A stretch of DNA of 64,000 nucleotides from Lachnospiraceae bacterium (lineage in GTDB: Bacteria > Bacillota > Clostridia > Lachnospirales > Lachnospiraceae), in contig JAGAOO010000056.1 of NCBI GenBank assembly GCA_017623675.1, positions 62,001 through 126,000 of the forward strand, in the 5' to 3' direction. Within the stretch, counting starts at the first letter, position 1. Each line of letters opens with the position of its first letter. The notes under the pieces were generated by a model, which worked only from the letters and a program-made list of their open reading frames with translations, did not search any database and was not told the origin of the DNA. Shown piece by piece: positions 15,523 through 24,949 of this stretch. Position numbers and translations under genes: made by a program.

Positions 15523-18408
15523 TTATGGTGTTGGTGCTGCAGTGGTATCTGTCGAACTTGGAGGTGCAGCGGTTGTTGTAGTAGCTTCCGTACTGGTTGA
15601 AGAACCGCCGCCACCGCTGGCTGTGAATCGAACTACAATAGTATGATTCTTCATTACATTCTCAAATGTATAAACAGATACCGGACCCCAACTGGTTCCA
15701 TCTACAACAACATCTGCGATTGCATAACCGTCTGCCGGTGTTATATAGAAGGTTTTTGAAGTGCCGGAAGGAACCTGACAGCTTCCTGTAATTGTTCCGC
15801 CGGTACCATTTACAGATGAGGTAATTGTATAGGCGTCGGCAGTACCTTCTCCAGCTTCTGTGGAATCAGAAGACGGGTGTAATGGACAGGTCTGTCCCTC
15901 CCAGTCAGCCGGAATACCTTTCTCTTCATATGCGTACGGAATATAGATAGAACCGTCCTCATTGCGAAGGAAGGTGAAGCTGAATTTATTCGGGCAGGTG
16001 TCGGTTGCCGGTAGCTTTGAATCCTCGCACATTTCAATGGTTTCTGCATTACAGGTTTCGGTTGGAACGGTACCTACTGCAAAGTATTCGGTTCTGGTTT
16101 CACAGCCATCTTTTGGCAGAAGTCCCGTCGTCTTACATACAGTAGCACTGGTAATTCCATCCACCTTTGGGAAGTCCTTGATTTCCTGACCTTCCAGTTC
16201 AACAATCTGCTGCATAATCTTAGACCACATACGCTCATGCAGGGAACCGCTTCCGTTTGGCAGAGAAGTATTAATATCATAACCAAGCCAGATGGACGCT
16301 GTATAATAAGGAGTGGAGCCACAGAACCAAAGATCATAGTCTTTCGAACTGGTACCTGTTTTACCGGATACCGGCATTCCGCTGGATAATGCACAAGGTC
16401 CACCGGTACCGGAGGTAATAACATCCTTCATAGCATTATTTAACAACCATGCAGTAGTTGGTTGCATAACCTGTTTTGTCTCAGGCTGATTATCAATTAA
16501 CACATTTCCATCATGGTCTAATACTTTCGTATAGAAAATAGGTTCTGTATATACACCGCAATTTGCAATGGATGCATAAGCAGCGGTGATTTCCAAGTTG
16601 GTAACACCGTTGGTAATACCACCCAGAGCCAGAGACTGCTGGATATCGGAATAAACGGTACCGTCTGCATAGGTTTCAGATTCAACAAGAGTGGTAAATC
16701 CCATATCTATTAAATATCGATAAGAAACTTCCGGATTGACATCGGTAATGGTCTTAACAGCAATTACATTCATCGAATCCCGAATCGCATCTCGAATGGA
16801 ATTAAATCCACGATAGGAACCACCCCACCAGTTGGCAACCAGACGACCTCCATCGCCATAAGGAAATGGTGCATCTTCATAAGTGGTTGCAAGGGTCATG
16901 CCGGAGGCGTCTAAGGCAGGTACAAATGCTGCCAGAACCTTGAAGCAGGAACCTGGCTGACGGGCAGAATCTGTAGCACGATTTAAGGTTAGATTACCTT
17001 TCTTGTCGCCACGTCCACCAACAATTGCTTTTACCTGACCGGTAGCCTGGTCCATGATGGTAAATGAAATCTGTGGCTGTATGGTTGTATCATAAGTCTC
17101 TAGCAAGAAAGTCTTATCCGGATTTTCAGCTAACATATCAGCTTTGAATTCATCAGCGGCTGCTCTTGCAGCTTCTTCGTCTCTATAAATTAATGAATAC
17201 TTGGAATCACCGGTTTTCTCCTTGAAATGATTCAATAAATGATTGGTACTAAAGTTTGTTGTTTCACCATCTGCATCCACCAACGTTAACTGGTAAGACA
17301 AAGAAACCTGTGTAGTAGACGGATAATTTTCCGGGTCATTTAATACAGTATCACAGATATCCTGAATGTCTTGATCCTGGGTAATGTAGACGGACAAACC
17401 GCCGGCATAAATTGCATTGGCTGCTTCTGTCTGAGTATATCCATATTCATTCACTAACTGATCCATTAATGCATTAATGGTAGCATCGATGAAGTAGGAG
17501 TTTACTTCCCGGGATTCTACAATAGAATCATAATGAAGTTCTACTCTGGAATACACATCATCTGCACAAGCAGTCTGGTATTCGGCCTCTGTGATGAATT
17601 CCAATTCTAACATTTTATCCAAAACACTCTGTCGTCTTTGGGCATTATATTCCGGATAGATGATTGGATCGTATTTGGATGGGTTCTGGGTAATGGCAGC
17701 TATAACTGCACACTCAGAAATGGTAAGCTCTGACATTTCTTTCCCAAAATAAGTCTGAGAAGCAGTCTGGACACCATGACATCCCTGACCAAGATAAATA
17801 CTGTTCAAATAATATTCCAGAATTTCATTCTTGCTGAGCTTCTTTTCTAACTCAATGGCAAGATACTGTTCCTGAATCTTACGTTCTAAGGATTCCATGA
17901 AGGTATCCTCATCCATACCTACATTAAATACTTCATTTTTAATTAACTGCTGTGTGATGGTACTGGCACCCTGATTAAAATGGAAACCGTTCATGACACC
18001 TTCTACAGCAGCACGAAGAATACCACGTACGTCAACACCGTTATGCTGACGGAACCGTTCATCCTCAATTGCAATATAGGCATTTACCAAATCCTCCGGG
18101 ATATCCTTGTAATAGGCATATTCCCGATTGGAATTGATGCGGGATAAGGTGGTAATCAATTCTCCGTCCTGATTATAAATGTTTGTCTGGAATCCTTCCG
18201 GTACCACGTTAATATCATCAATACTCGGTGCGTTATCCAGAATTCCATTAATCATACCGAATCCTGCACCTGCACAGATTGCTACAAAAGCTACAATACA
18301 AACCAAAAAAGCTTTGAAAATAGAAACCTTTACCTTCTGGGCATTTTTGCTGGCTTTCGAAACCAGATGCTTTTGCTTTTTGATTGCTTCATTTTTACTA
18401 TAATTCAT
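15523..18408 (-). CDS. Class A penicillin-binding protein (PBP1A type) with C-terminal repeat domain
   Basis: This is a 961-residue bifunctional cell wall synthase. A cytoplasmic basic N-terminus and one membrane helix (about 30-52) lead to a GT51 glycosyltransferase domain (catalytic Glu in AIEDERFRQHNGVD, GASTITQQLIKN). The transpeptidase domain has SCFK (SxxK), SMN and KTG. After about residue 800 it adds a region with a divergent InlB/Flg_new-type beta repeat (GGTITGSC, TPADGYAIADVVVDG, YTFENVMKNHTI) and a Ser/Thr/Pro/Ala tail. GGAGG precedes the ATG. The repeat may bind wall or exopolymer. Confidence 0.9.
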   Translation of the reverse strand: MNYSKNEAIKKQKHLVSKASKNAQKVKVSIFKAFLVCIVAFVAICAGAGFGMINGILDNAPSIDDINVVPEGFQTNIYNQDGELITTLSRINSNREYAYYKDIPEDLVNAYIAIEDERFRQHNGVDVRGILRAAVEGVMNGFHFNQGASTITQQLIKNEVFNVGMDEDTFMESLERKIQEQYLAIELEKKLSKNEILEYYLNSIYLGQGCHGVQTASQTYFGKEMSELTISECAVIAAITQNPSKYDPIIYPEYNAQRRQSVLDKMLELEFITEAEYQTACADDVYSRVELHYDSIVESREVNSYFIDATINALMDQLVNEYGYTQTEAANAIYAGGLSVYITQDQDIQDICDTVLNDPENYPSTTQVSLSYQLTLVDADGETTNFSTNHLLNHFKEKTGDSKYSLIYRDEEAARAAADEFKADMLAENPDKTFLLETYDTTIQPQISFTIMDQATGQVKAIVGGRGDKKGNLTLNRATDSARQPGSCFKVLAAFVPALDASGMTLATTYEDAPFPYGDGGRLVANWWGGSYRGFNSIRDAIRDSMNVIAVKTITDVNPEVSYRYLIDMGFTTLVESETYADGTVYSDIQQSLALGGITNGVTNLEITAAYASIANCGVYTEPIFYTKVLDHDGNVLIDNQPETKQVMQPTTAWLLNNAMKDVITSGTGGPCALSSGMPVSGKTGTSSKDYDLWFCGSTPYYTASIWLGYDINTSLPNGSGSLHERMWSKIMQQIVELEGQEIKDFPKVDGITSATVCKTTGLLPKDGCETRTEYFAVGTVPTETCNAETIEMCEDSKLPATDTCPNKFSFTFLRNEDGSIYIPYAYEEKGIPADWEGQTCPLHPSSDSTEAGEGTADAYTITSSVNGTGGTITGSCQVPSGTSKTFYITPADGYAIADVVVDGTSWGPVSVYTFENVMKNHTIVVRFTASGGGGSSTSTEATTTTAAPPSSTDTTAAPTP

Positions 18409-18509
18409 GAAAGCGCCTCCTTAATATGTACCCAAACTCCTGTCCATTATAACAAATCTACTTATTTAAATAAAGAAAAAAATATATAAGTCATAGTTTC
18501 TTCATAAAT

Positions 18510-18539
18510 TTGACAGATATTGTATAAATGAAATATAAC
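18510..18539 (+). promoter_or_regulatory. Promoter for the YigZ-family gene
   Basis: TTGACA, 18 bases, TATAAC. It is divergent from the PBP gene. Confidence 0.6.
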
Positions 18540-18634
18540 CGCTATTTCATTTCTTTATTCAGAAGCGATTGCGTAAGCCGGAAATAAAAGTTATACTGGT
18601 TATATCTTTAGAGAGAAGAAAGGCAGGAACAAGG

Positions 18635-19255
18635 ATGGAAGAGTATCTTGCATTGATAGAGGGCGGACAGGATGAAATTATTGAAAAGAAATCTCGATTT
18701 ATCGGATATACAGCGTCAGTTGCAACAGAGGAGGAAGCGAATGAATTTATAGAGAGCATTCGTAAAAAGCATTATGATGCAAGGCATAATTGTTATGCCT
18801 ATTCCATTGGAACCGGAAGTCAGCCTTTGCTTCGGTTTTCTGACGACGGAGAACCACAGGGAACTGCCGGAAAGCCGATTCTGGAAGTGATACAGGGGAG
18901 TGGAATTCGGAACATCTGCATTGTTGTAACCCGATATTTTGGTGGGACTTTATTGGGTACCGGAGGTCTGGTTCGGGCATACACGGATGCTGCCAAGGCA
19001 GGAATTGCCGCCAGTACGGTGCGCTTAAAGAGACAATTGATTGAATGTGAACTGCCAATGGAATATACGGATTTGGGGAAAATACAATATCTCATTGCCA
19101 ATACAGATGCAGAAATTATGGATACCATATATACAGATAAGGTGTTATTAAAGGTTCGGGTTTATGCTCCTGCGTATGAGCAGTTTGTAAAAGCGGTGAC
19201 GGAAGCAACGGGAGCAAAGGTACCGGTTGAGAAAACGGGTGAAGTATTTGATTAA
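18635..19255 (+). CDS. YigZ/IMPACT family protein
   Basis: Started at the ATG at 18635, the protein is 206 residues, the family's usual length. Upstream in-frame codons extend it without a ribosome site. The N-terminal UPF0029 domain shows KKSRFIGY, HNCYAYSIG, SDDGEPQGTAGKP and VTRYFGGTLLGTGGLVRAY, the complete family signature. The C-terminal part is the DUF1949 fold. Bacterial members are small conserved proteins with suggested roles in translation stress; no reaction is known. Confidence 0.88.
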   Translation: MEEYLALIEGGQDEIIEKKSRFIGYTASVATEEEANEFIESIRKKHYDARHNCYAYSIGTGSQPLLRFSDDGEPQGTAGKPILEVIQGSGIRNICIVVTRYFGGTLLGTGGLVRAYTDAAKAGIAASTVRLKRQLIECELPMEYTDLGKIQYLIANTDAEIMDTIYTDKVLLKVRVYAPAYEQFVKAVTEATGAKVPVEKTGEVFD

Positions 19256-19283
19256 TCGAGTGCAGAGATTGACGAACTCCATC

Positions 19284-19312
19284 TTGCCAAGTCCTTTCCT
19301 CTATGATAAAAT
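19284..19312 (+). promoter_or_regulatory. Sigma-A promoter for bipA
   Basis: TTGCCA, 17 bases, TAAAAT, about 59 bases before the start codon. Confidence 0.65.
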
Positions 19313-19370
19313 GTTACGCGTTGTAAAAGAATAGAAATGATATACATTTAATTAAGAAAGAAGGCTATGT

Positions 19371-21209
19371 ATGAAAATCGCAAGAGAGGACATTCGAAAT
19401 GTTGCCATTATTGCACACGTCGATCATGGTAAGACAACTCTGGTAGATGAATTGTTAAAGCAAAGTGGTGTATTTCGTGAGAATCAGGAAGTGGCAGAAC
19501 GAGTTATGGATTCTAACGATATTGAACGGGAACGTGGAATTACCATTCTTTCTAAGAATACAGCAGTTATGTATGGAGATACCAAGATTAACATTATTGA
19601 TACCCCGGGACATGCGGATTTCGGTGGAGAAGTTGAGCGTGTTTTAAAGATGGTAAATGGTGTTATTCTGGTAGTAGATGCTTTTGAGGGTGCAATGCCA
19701 CAGACAAAGTTTGTGTTAAAAAAGGCTTTGGAGTTAGATTTAAGTGTAATTGTATGTATTAATAAAATTGACCGTCCGGAAGCAAGACCGGCAGAGGTTG
19801 TGGATGAAGTGCTGGAATTATTGATGGATTTGGATGCCAATGAAGAACAGTTAGACTGTCCATTTATCTATGCATCCGCAAAATCCGGTGTGGCAAGTGC
19901 CGATATGGAACAGCCGGGAACGGATATGAAGCCATTGTTTGAAGCAATTATCAATCATATTCCGGCACCGACAGGAGATCCGGAAGCTCCGACCCAGGTG
20001 TTAATCAGTACGATTGATTATAATGAATATGTGGGAAGAATTGGCGTTGGTAAGGTTGACAATGGTTCTTTAAAATTAAATCAGGAAGTATTGTTGGTGA
20101 ACCATCATGACCCGGACAAGCACCAGAAGGTAAAGATTGGTAAGTTATATGAATTCGATGGTTTGAATAAGGTAGAGGTTACAGAGGCAAAAATAGGCTC
20201 TATTGTAGCCATTTCCGGTATTGCAGATATTCATATTGGAGATACTTTATGCTCGCCGGAAGCACCGGAACCAATACCATTCCAGAAGATTTCCGAGCCG
20301 ACGATTTCCATGCATTTCTTAGTAAATGATTCTCCATTAGCCGGTAAGGAAGGAAAATATGTGACCTCCCGTCATTTAAGAGACCGGTTATTCCGAGAAT
20401 TGAATACAGATGTCAGCTTACGGGTGGAGGAAACAGATACCACAGAAGCCTATAAGGTTTCCGGGCGTGGCGAATTACATTTGTCAGTCTTAATTGAGAA
20501 TATGAGACGGGAAGGCTTTGAATTCGCAGTCAGCAAGGCTGAGGTTATTTATAAAGAAGATGAACGTGGCAAGAAGTTAGAACCAATGGAAATTGCAGTT
20601 GTAGATGTCCCGGATGAATTTTCCGGCACTGTGATTAATATGCTGACACAGCGTAAGGGTGAATTACAGGGAATGGCACCGATGTCAGATGGAAATGTGC
20701 GGTTGGAATTCAACATTCCGTCCCGTGGTTTGATTGGCTTCCGCAATGAGTTCCTGACCTCCACCAAGGGTACCGGAGTCATCAACACCGTATTCGATGG
20801 GTATGGACCATATAAGGGTGATATTCAGTATCGGAATCAGGGTTCCTTAATTGCATATGAGAGTGGAACCAGTATCACCTATGGTTTGTTCAACGCACAG
20901 GAGAGAGGAACCTTGTTTATCGGACCGGGTGAAGCTGTATACGGTGGTATGGTAGTTGGACAAAATGGTAAGACCGATGATATTGAAGTGAATGTCTGCA
21001 AGACCAAGCACTTAACCAATACCCGTTCTTCCGGCTCGGATGATGCATTAAAATTAGTGCCTCCTAGAATCTTAAGCTTAGAGCAGGCTTTGGAATTCAT
21101 TGATACCGATGAATTACTGGAAATCACACCAAAGAGTCTGCGAATTCGAAAAAAGATATTAGACCCGACATTGCGTATGCGTGCAAAACGGAATGGACAA
21201 TCCAATTAA
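19371..21209 (+). CDS. typA: Ribosome-associated GTPase BipA/TypA
   Basis: The 612-residue product is a translational GTPase. G1 is AHVDHGKTTLVDELL, the switch region has RERGITILSKN, G3 is DTPGHADFGGEVER and G4 NKIDRPEARP. Domain II, two EF-G-like domains and the BipA-specific C-terminus follow (KLVPPRILSLEQALEFID). BipA assists large ribosomal subunit assembly and growth under stress such as cold. It is a single gene between its own promoter and a bidirectional terminator. Confidence 0.96.
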   Translation: MKIAREDIRNVAIIAHVDHGKTTLVDELLKQSGVFRENQEVAERVMDSNDIERERGITILSKNTAVMYGDTKINIIDTPGHADFGGEVERVLKMVNGVILVVDAFEGAMPQTKFVLKKALELDLSVIVCINKIDRPEARPAEVVDEVLELLMDLDANEEQLDCPFIYASAKSGVASADMEQPGTDMKPLFEAIINHIPAPTGDPEAPTQVLISTIDYNEYVGRIGVGKVDNGSLKLNQEVLLVNHHDPDKHQKVKIGKLYEFDGLNKVEVTEAKIGSIVAISGIADIHIGDTLCSPEAPEPIPFQKISEPTISMHFLVNDSPLAGKEGKYVTSRHLRDRLFRELNTDVSLRVEETDTTEAYKVSGRGELHLSVLIENMRREGFEFAVSKAEVIYKEDERGKKLEPMEIAVVDVPDEFSGTVINMLTQRKGELQGMAPMSDGNVRLEFNIPSRGLIGFRNEFLTSTKGTGVINTVFDGYGPYKGDIQYRNQGSLIAYESGTSITYGLFNAQERGTLFIGPGEAVYGGMVVGQNGKTDDIEVNVCKTKHLTNTRSSGSDDALKLVPPRILSLEQALEFIDTDELLEITPKSLRIRKKILDPTLRMRAKRNGQSN

Positions 21210-21227
21210 GGAATAGGATAAAAAATG

Positions 21228-21259
21228 AACCGCCGGAATCAGCTGACTCCGGCGGTTTT
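21228..21259. terminator. Bidirectional terminator between bipA and hslO
   Basis: AACCGCCGGA and TCCGGCGGTT form a 10-bp GC-rich stem, T-tract on both strands. Confidence 0.85.
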
Positions 21260-21260
21260 A

Positions 21261-22130
21261 CTACTTCAACATAGATTTCAAATCTTCTACATCAAAAACA
21301 TAATTTTTACCACAGAAATGACAATTAACTTCAATTGGCTTATTCTCAGCAATCATTTCCTGAATATCTTTTCTGCCAATACTCATTACTGCCTGATAGA
21401 CCCGTTCCTTGGAACAGTCACAGCGATAAGCAGTGGAAATGGTATCCATAATATTCACATCATAACCGGTAAATAGTTTGTTCATCATATCCTCTGGTGT
21501 CATGCCCTGGTCTAAGAGACTGGTAATCGAAGAAAACTCTTTTAATCGTTCTTCTAAGTCGGTAATCAGTTCATCATCGGCAAATGGCATTAACTGGATG
21601 ATAAAACCTCCTGCCTGCTTCACCGTATTAGTTTTCTCCATTAATACGCCTAAAGCAACAGAGCTTGGTACCTGTTCGCTGGTGGCAAAATAATAAGTCA
21701 AATCTTCTGCAATTTCACCGGAAACCAGATGGGTCTGTCCGATATAGGGTTCCTTTAAGCCAATATCCTTAATAACACTCAACACGCCTAAATCCAAGGC
21801 TTTGGCAACATCTAATTTCCCCTTGCTGTTAGCAGGAAGAATTACATTGGGATTGGTTACATATCCTTTTACATTGGCGGCACCGTCTGCTGTTACAATC
21901 AAGCCTTCAATGGGACCGGAGCATTTGATTTGTAAAGTAGTCAAATCGCTTTCACGTTTACTCATACATCCCATCATGGCACCGGCAGTTAATAATCGTC
22001 CTAAAGCAGCAGTTGCTACCGGACTGGTATTGTGAATACTGCGGGCAGTTTCCACCATTTCTTTTGTTGTTGCAGCGAAGAACCGTACCTGGTCATTGGC
22101 AGCAGTTCCACGAATAATATAATCAGACAT
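21261..22130 (-). CDS. hslO: Redox-regulated chaperone Hsp33
   Basis: A 289-residue protein starting MSDYIIRGTAANDQVRF. It shows the family pattern through its body (TGYDVNIMDT, GGFIIQLMP) and the C-terminal zinc centre CDCSK plus CHFCG, four Cys that lose zinc and form disulfides under oxidation to switch the chaperone on. It is cytosolic. The ribosome site before the ATG is weak; an AGGAG lies some 35 bases upstream. It follows the methyltransferase gene by 54 bases and is probably co-transcribed. Confidence 0.95.
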   Translation of the reverse strand: MSDYIIRGTAANDQVRFFAATTKEMVETARSIHNTSPVATAALGRLLTAGAMMGCMSKRESDLTTLQIKCSGPIEGLIVTADGAANVKGYVTNPNVILPANSKGKLDVAKALDLGVLSVIKDIGLKEPYIGQTHLVSGEIAEDLTYYFATSEQVPSSVALGVLMEKTNTVKQAGGFIIQLMPFADDELITDLEERLKEFSSITSLLDQGMTPEDMMNKLFTGYDVNIMDTISTAYRCDCSKERVYQAVMSIGRKDIQEMIAENKPIEVNCHFCGKNYVFDVEDLKSMLK

Positions 22131-22184
22131 TCTTTGATAGTATGCTGTATTTCAAGAATACGCATATACTCCTTTCTTATGGTT

Positions 22185-22964
22185 CTATTTTGTTTTTATA
22201 TTACTTTCCGGATTCTTTCCCCGTTCTCTTGCCACCACATGGATACGTGTACTTTCTTCCGTTGGCGGATTCGTGGATAATTCATCATATGCGGTCACAT
22301 ATTCCAGTCCGGCAGCCTCCACCAGGGCTTGAATTTCTTCTAAGGTGTAAGCCCGTTGAAAATGTTCCTCCTGAAACTTGCGATAGGAATTTCCTTCCTC
22401 TTTCACAAAAATGCTTAAGGAGTATTCGTTCATACAGGTTTCTTCATCATAGTAGTTATCCCAGATAAAACTCATATCTTCCCGGTCTTCTGCAATGGTT
22501 GACTCTCCCAGAATGTTGGAATAATAATGCTGGGTATGAAAATCAAAGATAAAATAACCATTTGGATCAAGATAATTGTTTACAAGCCGGAAAACCTGTA
22601 GCAAATCCTCGGTATTCGTTATATAATTGATGCTGTCGCAAAAACTGATAATACTGCGAACGGTTCCGTAAAGTTCAAAGTCACGCATATCCTGAAGGAG
22701 ATAGAGGATATCCTGACCGGATTGGGAACGCTTTTCCTGGGCAATATCTAACATATCCGGTGAATTATCAATACCGATCATGTCGTAGCCGACAGCGGCC
22801 AGTAATTCTGTCAGAGTGCCGGTTCCACAGCCAAGCTCTGCAACCAGACCATTGGATATTCCGTATTGTTGTAGTAAGCGGCAAAGGTACTGACAGCCCT
22901 CCTCATATGGAACATTATCCATAAAGGCATCATAAACTTGTGCAAAACTGGTGTAAGCATTCAT
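22185..22964 (-). CDS. Class I SAM-dependent methyltransferase
   Basis: The 259 residues show VAELGCGTGTLTELLA (motif I, SAM-binding glycines), IGIDNSPDML (acidic motif II) and a late FIFDFHTQHYY. The start AYTSFAQVYDAFMDNVPYEEG is common to a group of Firmicutes methyltransferases with unassigned substrate. AAGGAG lies before the ATG. Upstream of hslO in the same orientation. Confidence 0.85.
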   Translation of the reverse strand: MNAYTSFAQVYDAFMDNVPYEEGCQYLCRLLQQYGISNGLVAELGCGTGTLTELLAAVGYDMIGIDNSPDMLDIAQEKRSQSGQDILYLLQDMRDFELYGTVRSIISFCDSINYITNTEDLLQVFRLVNNYLDPNGYFIFDFHTQHYYSNILGESTIAEDREDMSFIWDNYYDEETCMNEYSLSIFVKEEGNSYRKFQEEHFQRAYTLEEIQALVEAAGLEYVTAYDELSTNPPTEESTRIHVVARERGKNPESNIKTK

Positions 22965-23078
22965 AATGATACTCCTTTCAAGCTTCCACTGAATTATAGA
23001 CCGAGCAGGGAACTTATGTCAAATAGTTGTAGGAAAAGAAAAGTTGTAGTATAGTGGGTAAATGAGGAGTGTAAAAAT

Positions 23079-24167
23079 ATGACGATTAGAAAATCAAAGC
23101 AGGAAGGATTGGGACTGCTGTTTTTGAAAAATACAATAGCGATGCTGATACCGGCAATTCTTGTGTTTTGTATCATATTATTGTTTACCAGCCGTTATCC
23201 GGTCATATATCAAATGACCACGCATGAAATCAGTAAATTGGAGGAGATGGAGGGCTGGTATCAACAGAATTGTTTGAATGTTAAAATGAATGTCTCCCAA
23301 TTAAAATATACCGGTTATGATTATTATGACAATGAAAAGCAAATTGGTGCGTATTATTATGCGTTTATAGAAGACCAGTGTGTATTTTTTTTGATAAAAA
23401 CCAAACAACCGGAGCCAATGATTGAGAATAAAATGGTGCAAGGGAAAATGTTGGAGAATTCTGCCAGTCTGGATGCCATGAAAAATGAATTTGCAAAAGA
23501 ACTGGGATTGAATTATGAGGATTTTAATTCCTTTGTCAATCCATTTATGATTAGTGAGATTGATTATCCGTATATGGAAGTTTTTCTATTATTGTTATTG
23601 ATTATTGTTCCATATATTATTGCAATTTCCATGATAGTATTTTCGGTGATTTGGACAATATCCCCGTTCCGCCATCCTTCTGCAAAGCAGTTGAATGATT
23701 TTGGTGACCGCAGGCTGGTATTTCAGGAAATACAGTCTCAGATGAAACACAGGCTGCTTCAGCATAATTATAATTACTACATTACGGAGGAGTATTTGAT
23801 TATTCATAATCTGTGGACAACGGATGTCATCCGAATGGATTTTATCCGCTATATTTCCCGTCATGTGATTGTGAAAATGAAAGGTAAGAAACAGGTGTAT
23901 CGTCTTACTATGTCGAATCCGGAAAAAATGTTCTATGAAAAGGATTTTGATTCGGAGCAATGTGCGGATGAGATTATGGAAGCATTAATTCGCCTGAATC
24001 CTAAGATTGATAATCGAACCATGAAAGTATTCAGTCTGTCACAAGATACTGAGTCAGAAGAGAATTCGAATGAAAAGCAGGTACAGGAAACAGAAGCTCC
24101 GGTAGCCAGTCAGGAAGAGGAACAACCAGAGGAGACACAATCTGAGGAAATAGAACCGGAAAAATAG
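23079..24167 (+). CDS. Two-span membrane protein of unknown function
   Basis: The 362-residue product has one membrane helix near 17-42, an extracytoplasmic section of about 120 residues rich in Tyr, and a second hydrophobic segment near 165-195 that is long and Leu/Ile-rich. A cytoplasmic region of about 120 residues resembles a PH-like/YcxB-type fold by its strand pattern (ITEEYLIIHNLW, VIRMDFIRYISRHVIV), and the tail is Glu/Gln/Pro-rich. No function can be given. GAGGAG lies before the ATG. The gene ends convergent to the next one with a shared terminator. Confidence 0.6.
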   Translation: MTIRKSKQEGLGLLFLKNTIAMLIPAILVFCIILLFTSRYPVIYQMTTHEISKLEEMEGWYQQNCLNVKMNVSQLKYTGYDYYDNEKQIGAYYYAFIEDQCVFFLIKTKQPEPMIENKMVQGKMLENSASLDAMKNEFAKELGLNYEDFNSFVNPFMISEIDYPYMEVFLLLLLIIVPYIIAISMIVFSVIWTISPFRHPSAKQLNDFGDRRLVFQEIQSQMKHRLLQHNYNYYITEEYLIIHNLWTTDVIRMDFIRYISRHVIVKMKGKKQVYRLTMSNPEKMFYEKDFDSEQCADEIMEALIRLNPKIDNRTMKVFSLSQDTESEENSNEKQVQETEAPVASQEEEQPEETQSEEIEPEK

Positions 24168-24183
24168 ATTGAGATAAAAGTAT

Positions 24184-24239
24184 AAAAAAGGGATTGATAC
24201 ACAATGATAATTTACCCTTGCGTATCAATCCCTTTTATT
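24184..24239. terminator. Bidirectional terminator
   Basis: AAAAGGGATTGATAC and GTATCAATCCCTTTT form a long stem between convergent genes. Confidence 0.85.
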
Positions 24240-24253
24240 GTTTGAAGCCCTTT

Positions 24254-24721
24254 TTATAAACTTCCGTCTAAGGAAGCCTCTTCTTCTAATACCTCTTCAT
24301 CCTCTGAAACATCAGATAATCCCTCATATTCAAATGGAGTATCCTCGGAGTCATCTTCTTCGGTAATGGTTTCTTCCTGTTCTACAGCATCTTCCACAAC
24401 CGGAGCCTCTGCTTCCTTTGGCTCTGGAGCAGCGTCCTCTTCAGATGTAATGTTGATAGAGGTATATCCGCGGTTGCCGGAATCCTCACTGTCAACTGCT
24501 TCATCATCGAAGAATTCTGCATCATCAAAGAAATCCTCGTCCTTGTTTCCGCTTACCTTTTCTGAAATAAATGCTTTTGCAGATTCCAGCTTATCTTTGA
24601 TCTGAATTTTTTCAAAAAACTCTTTGATCTTATCCTTGTATATATAGCAAGCTGCACCTACTGCTGCAATACCGGCAACGAAAGCTACCACTTTAATGAT
24701 TGTTCCACTCTTTTTACTCAA
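24254..24721 (-). CDS. Small membrane-anchored acidic protein
   Basis: 155 residues starting at a TTG (24721) with AGGAG about 9 bases before; no ATG fits. A basic start, one membrane helix (about 9-27), a short amphipathic Lys-rich part, then about 100 residues dominated by Glu and Asp. The layout recalls YtxH-like envelope proteins, though the acidic tail is unusual. No function can be assigned. Confidence 0.6.
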   Translation of the reverse strand: MSKKSGTIIKVVAFVAGIAAVGAACYIYKDKIKEFFEKIQIKDKLESAKAFISEKVSGNKDEDFFDDAEFFDDEAVDSEDSGNRGYTSINITSEEDAAPEPKEAEAPVVEDAVEQEETITEEDDSEDTPFEYEGLSDVSEDEEVLEEEASLDGSL

Positions 24722-24843
24722 TGCACTCTCTCCTTTATTTTTATTTGTATTGTTTCACATATTGAATATTTTAATACGAAACAGGCAAAAAATCAATTAG
24801 AATATAGAAAGGAATCCTTAACTTTATATAAATTACCGGTTCG

Positions 24844-24873
24844 TTGCAAATAGATTAAAAAACATGCTATACT
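24844..24873 (+). promoter_or_regulatory. Promoter for the C39-like/MutS-like pair
   Basis: TTGCAA, 18 bases, TATACT, about 77 bases before the start codon. Confidence 0.5.
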
Positions 24874-24949
24874 AATTTAAATAAGAACCAAGATATTTGG
24901 CGTTGTATATCACTAGAGGATAAGTGGATAATAGAAAGCGAATAACATT

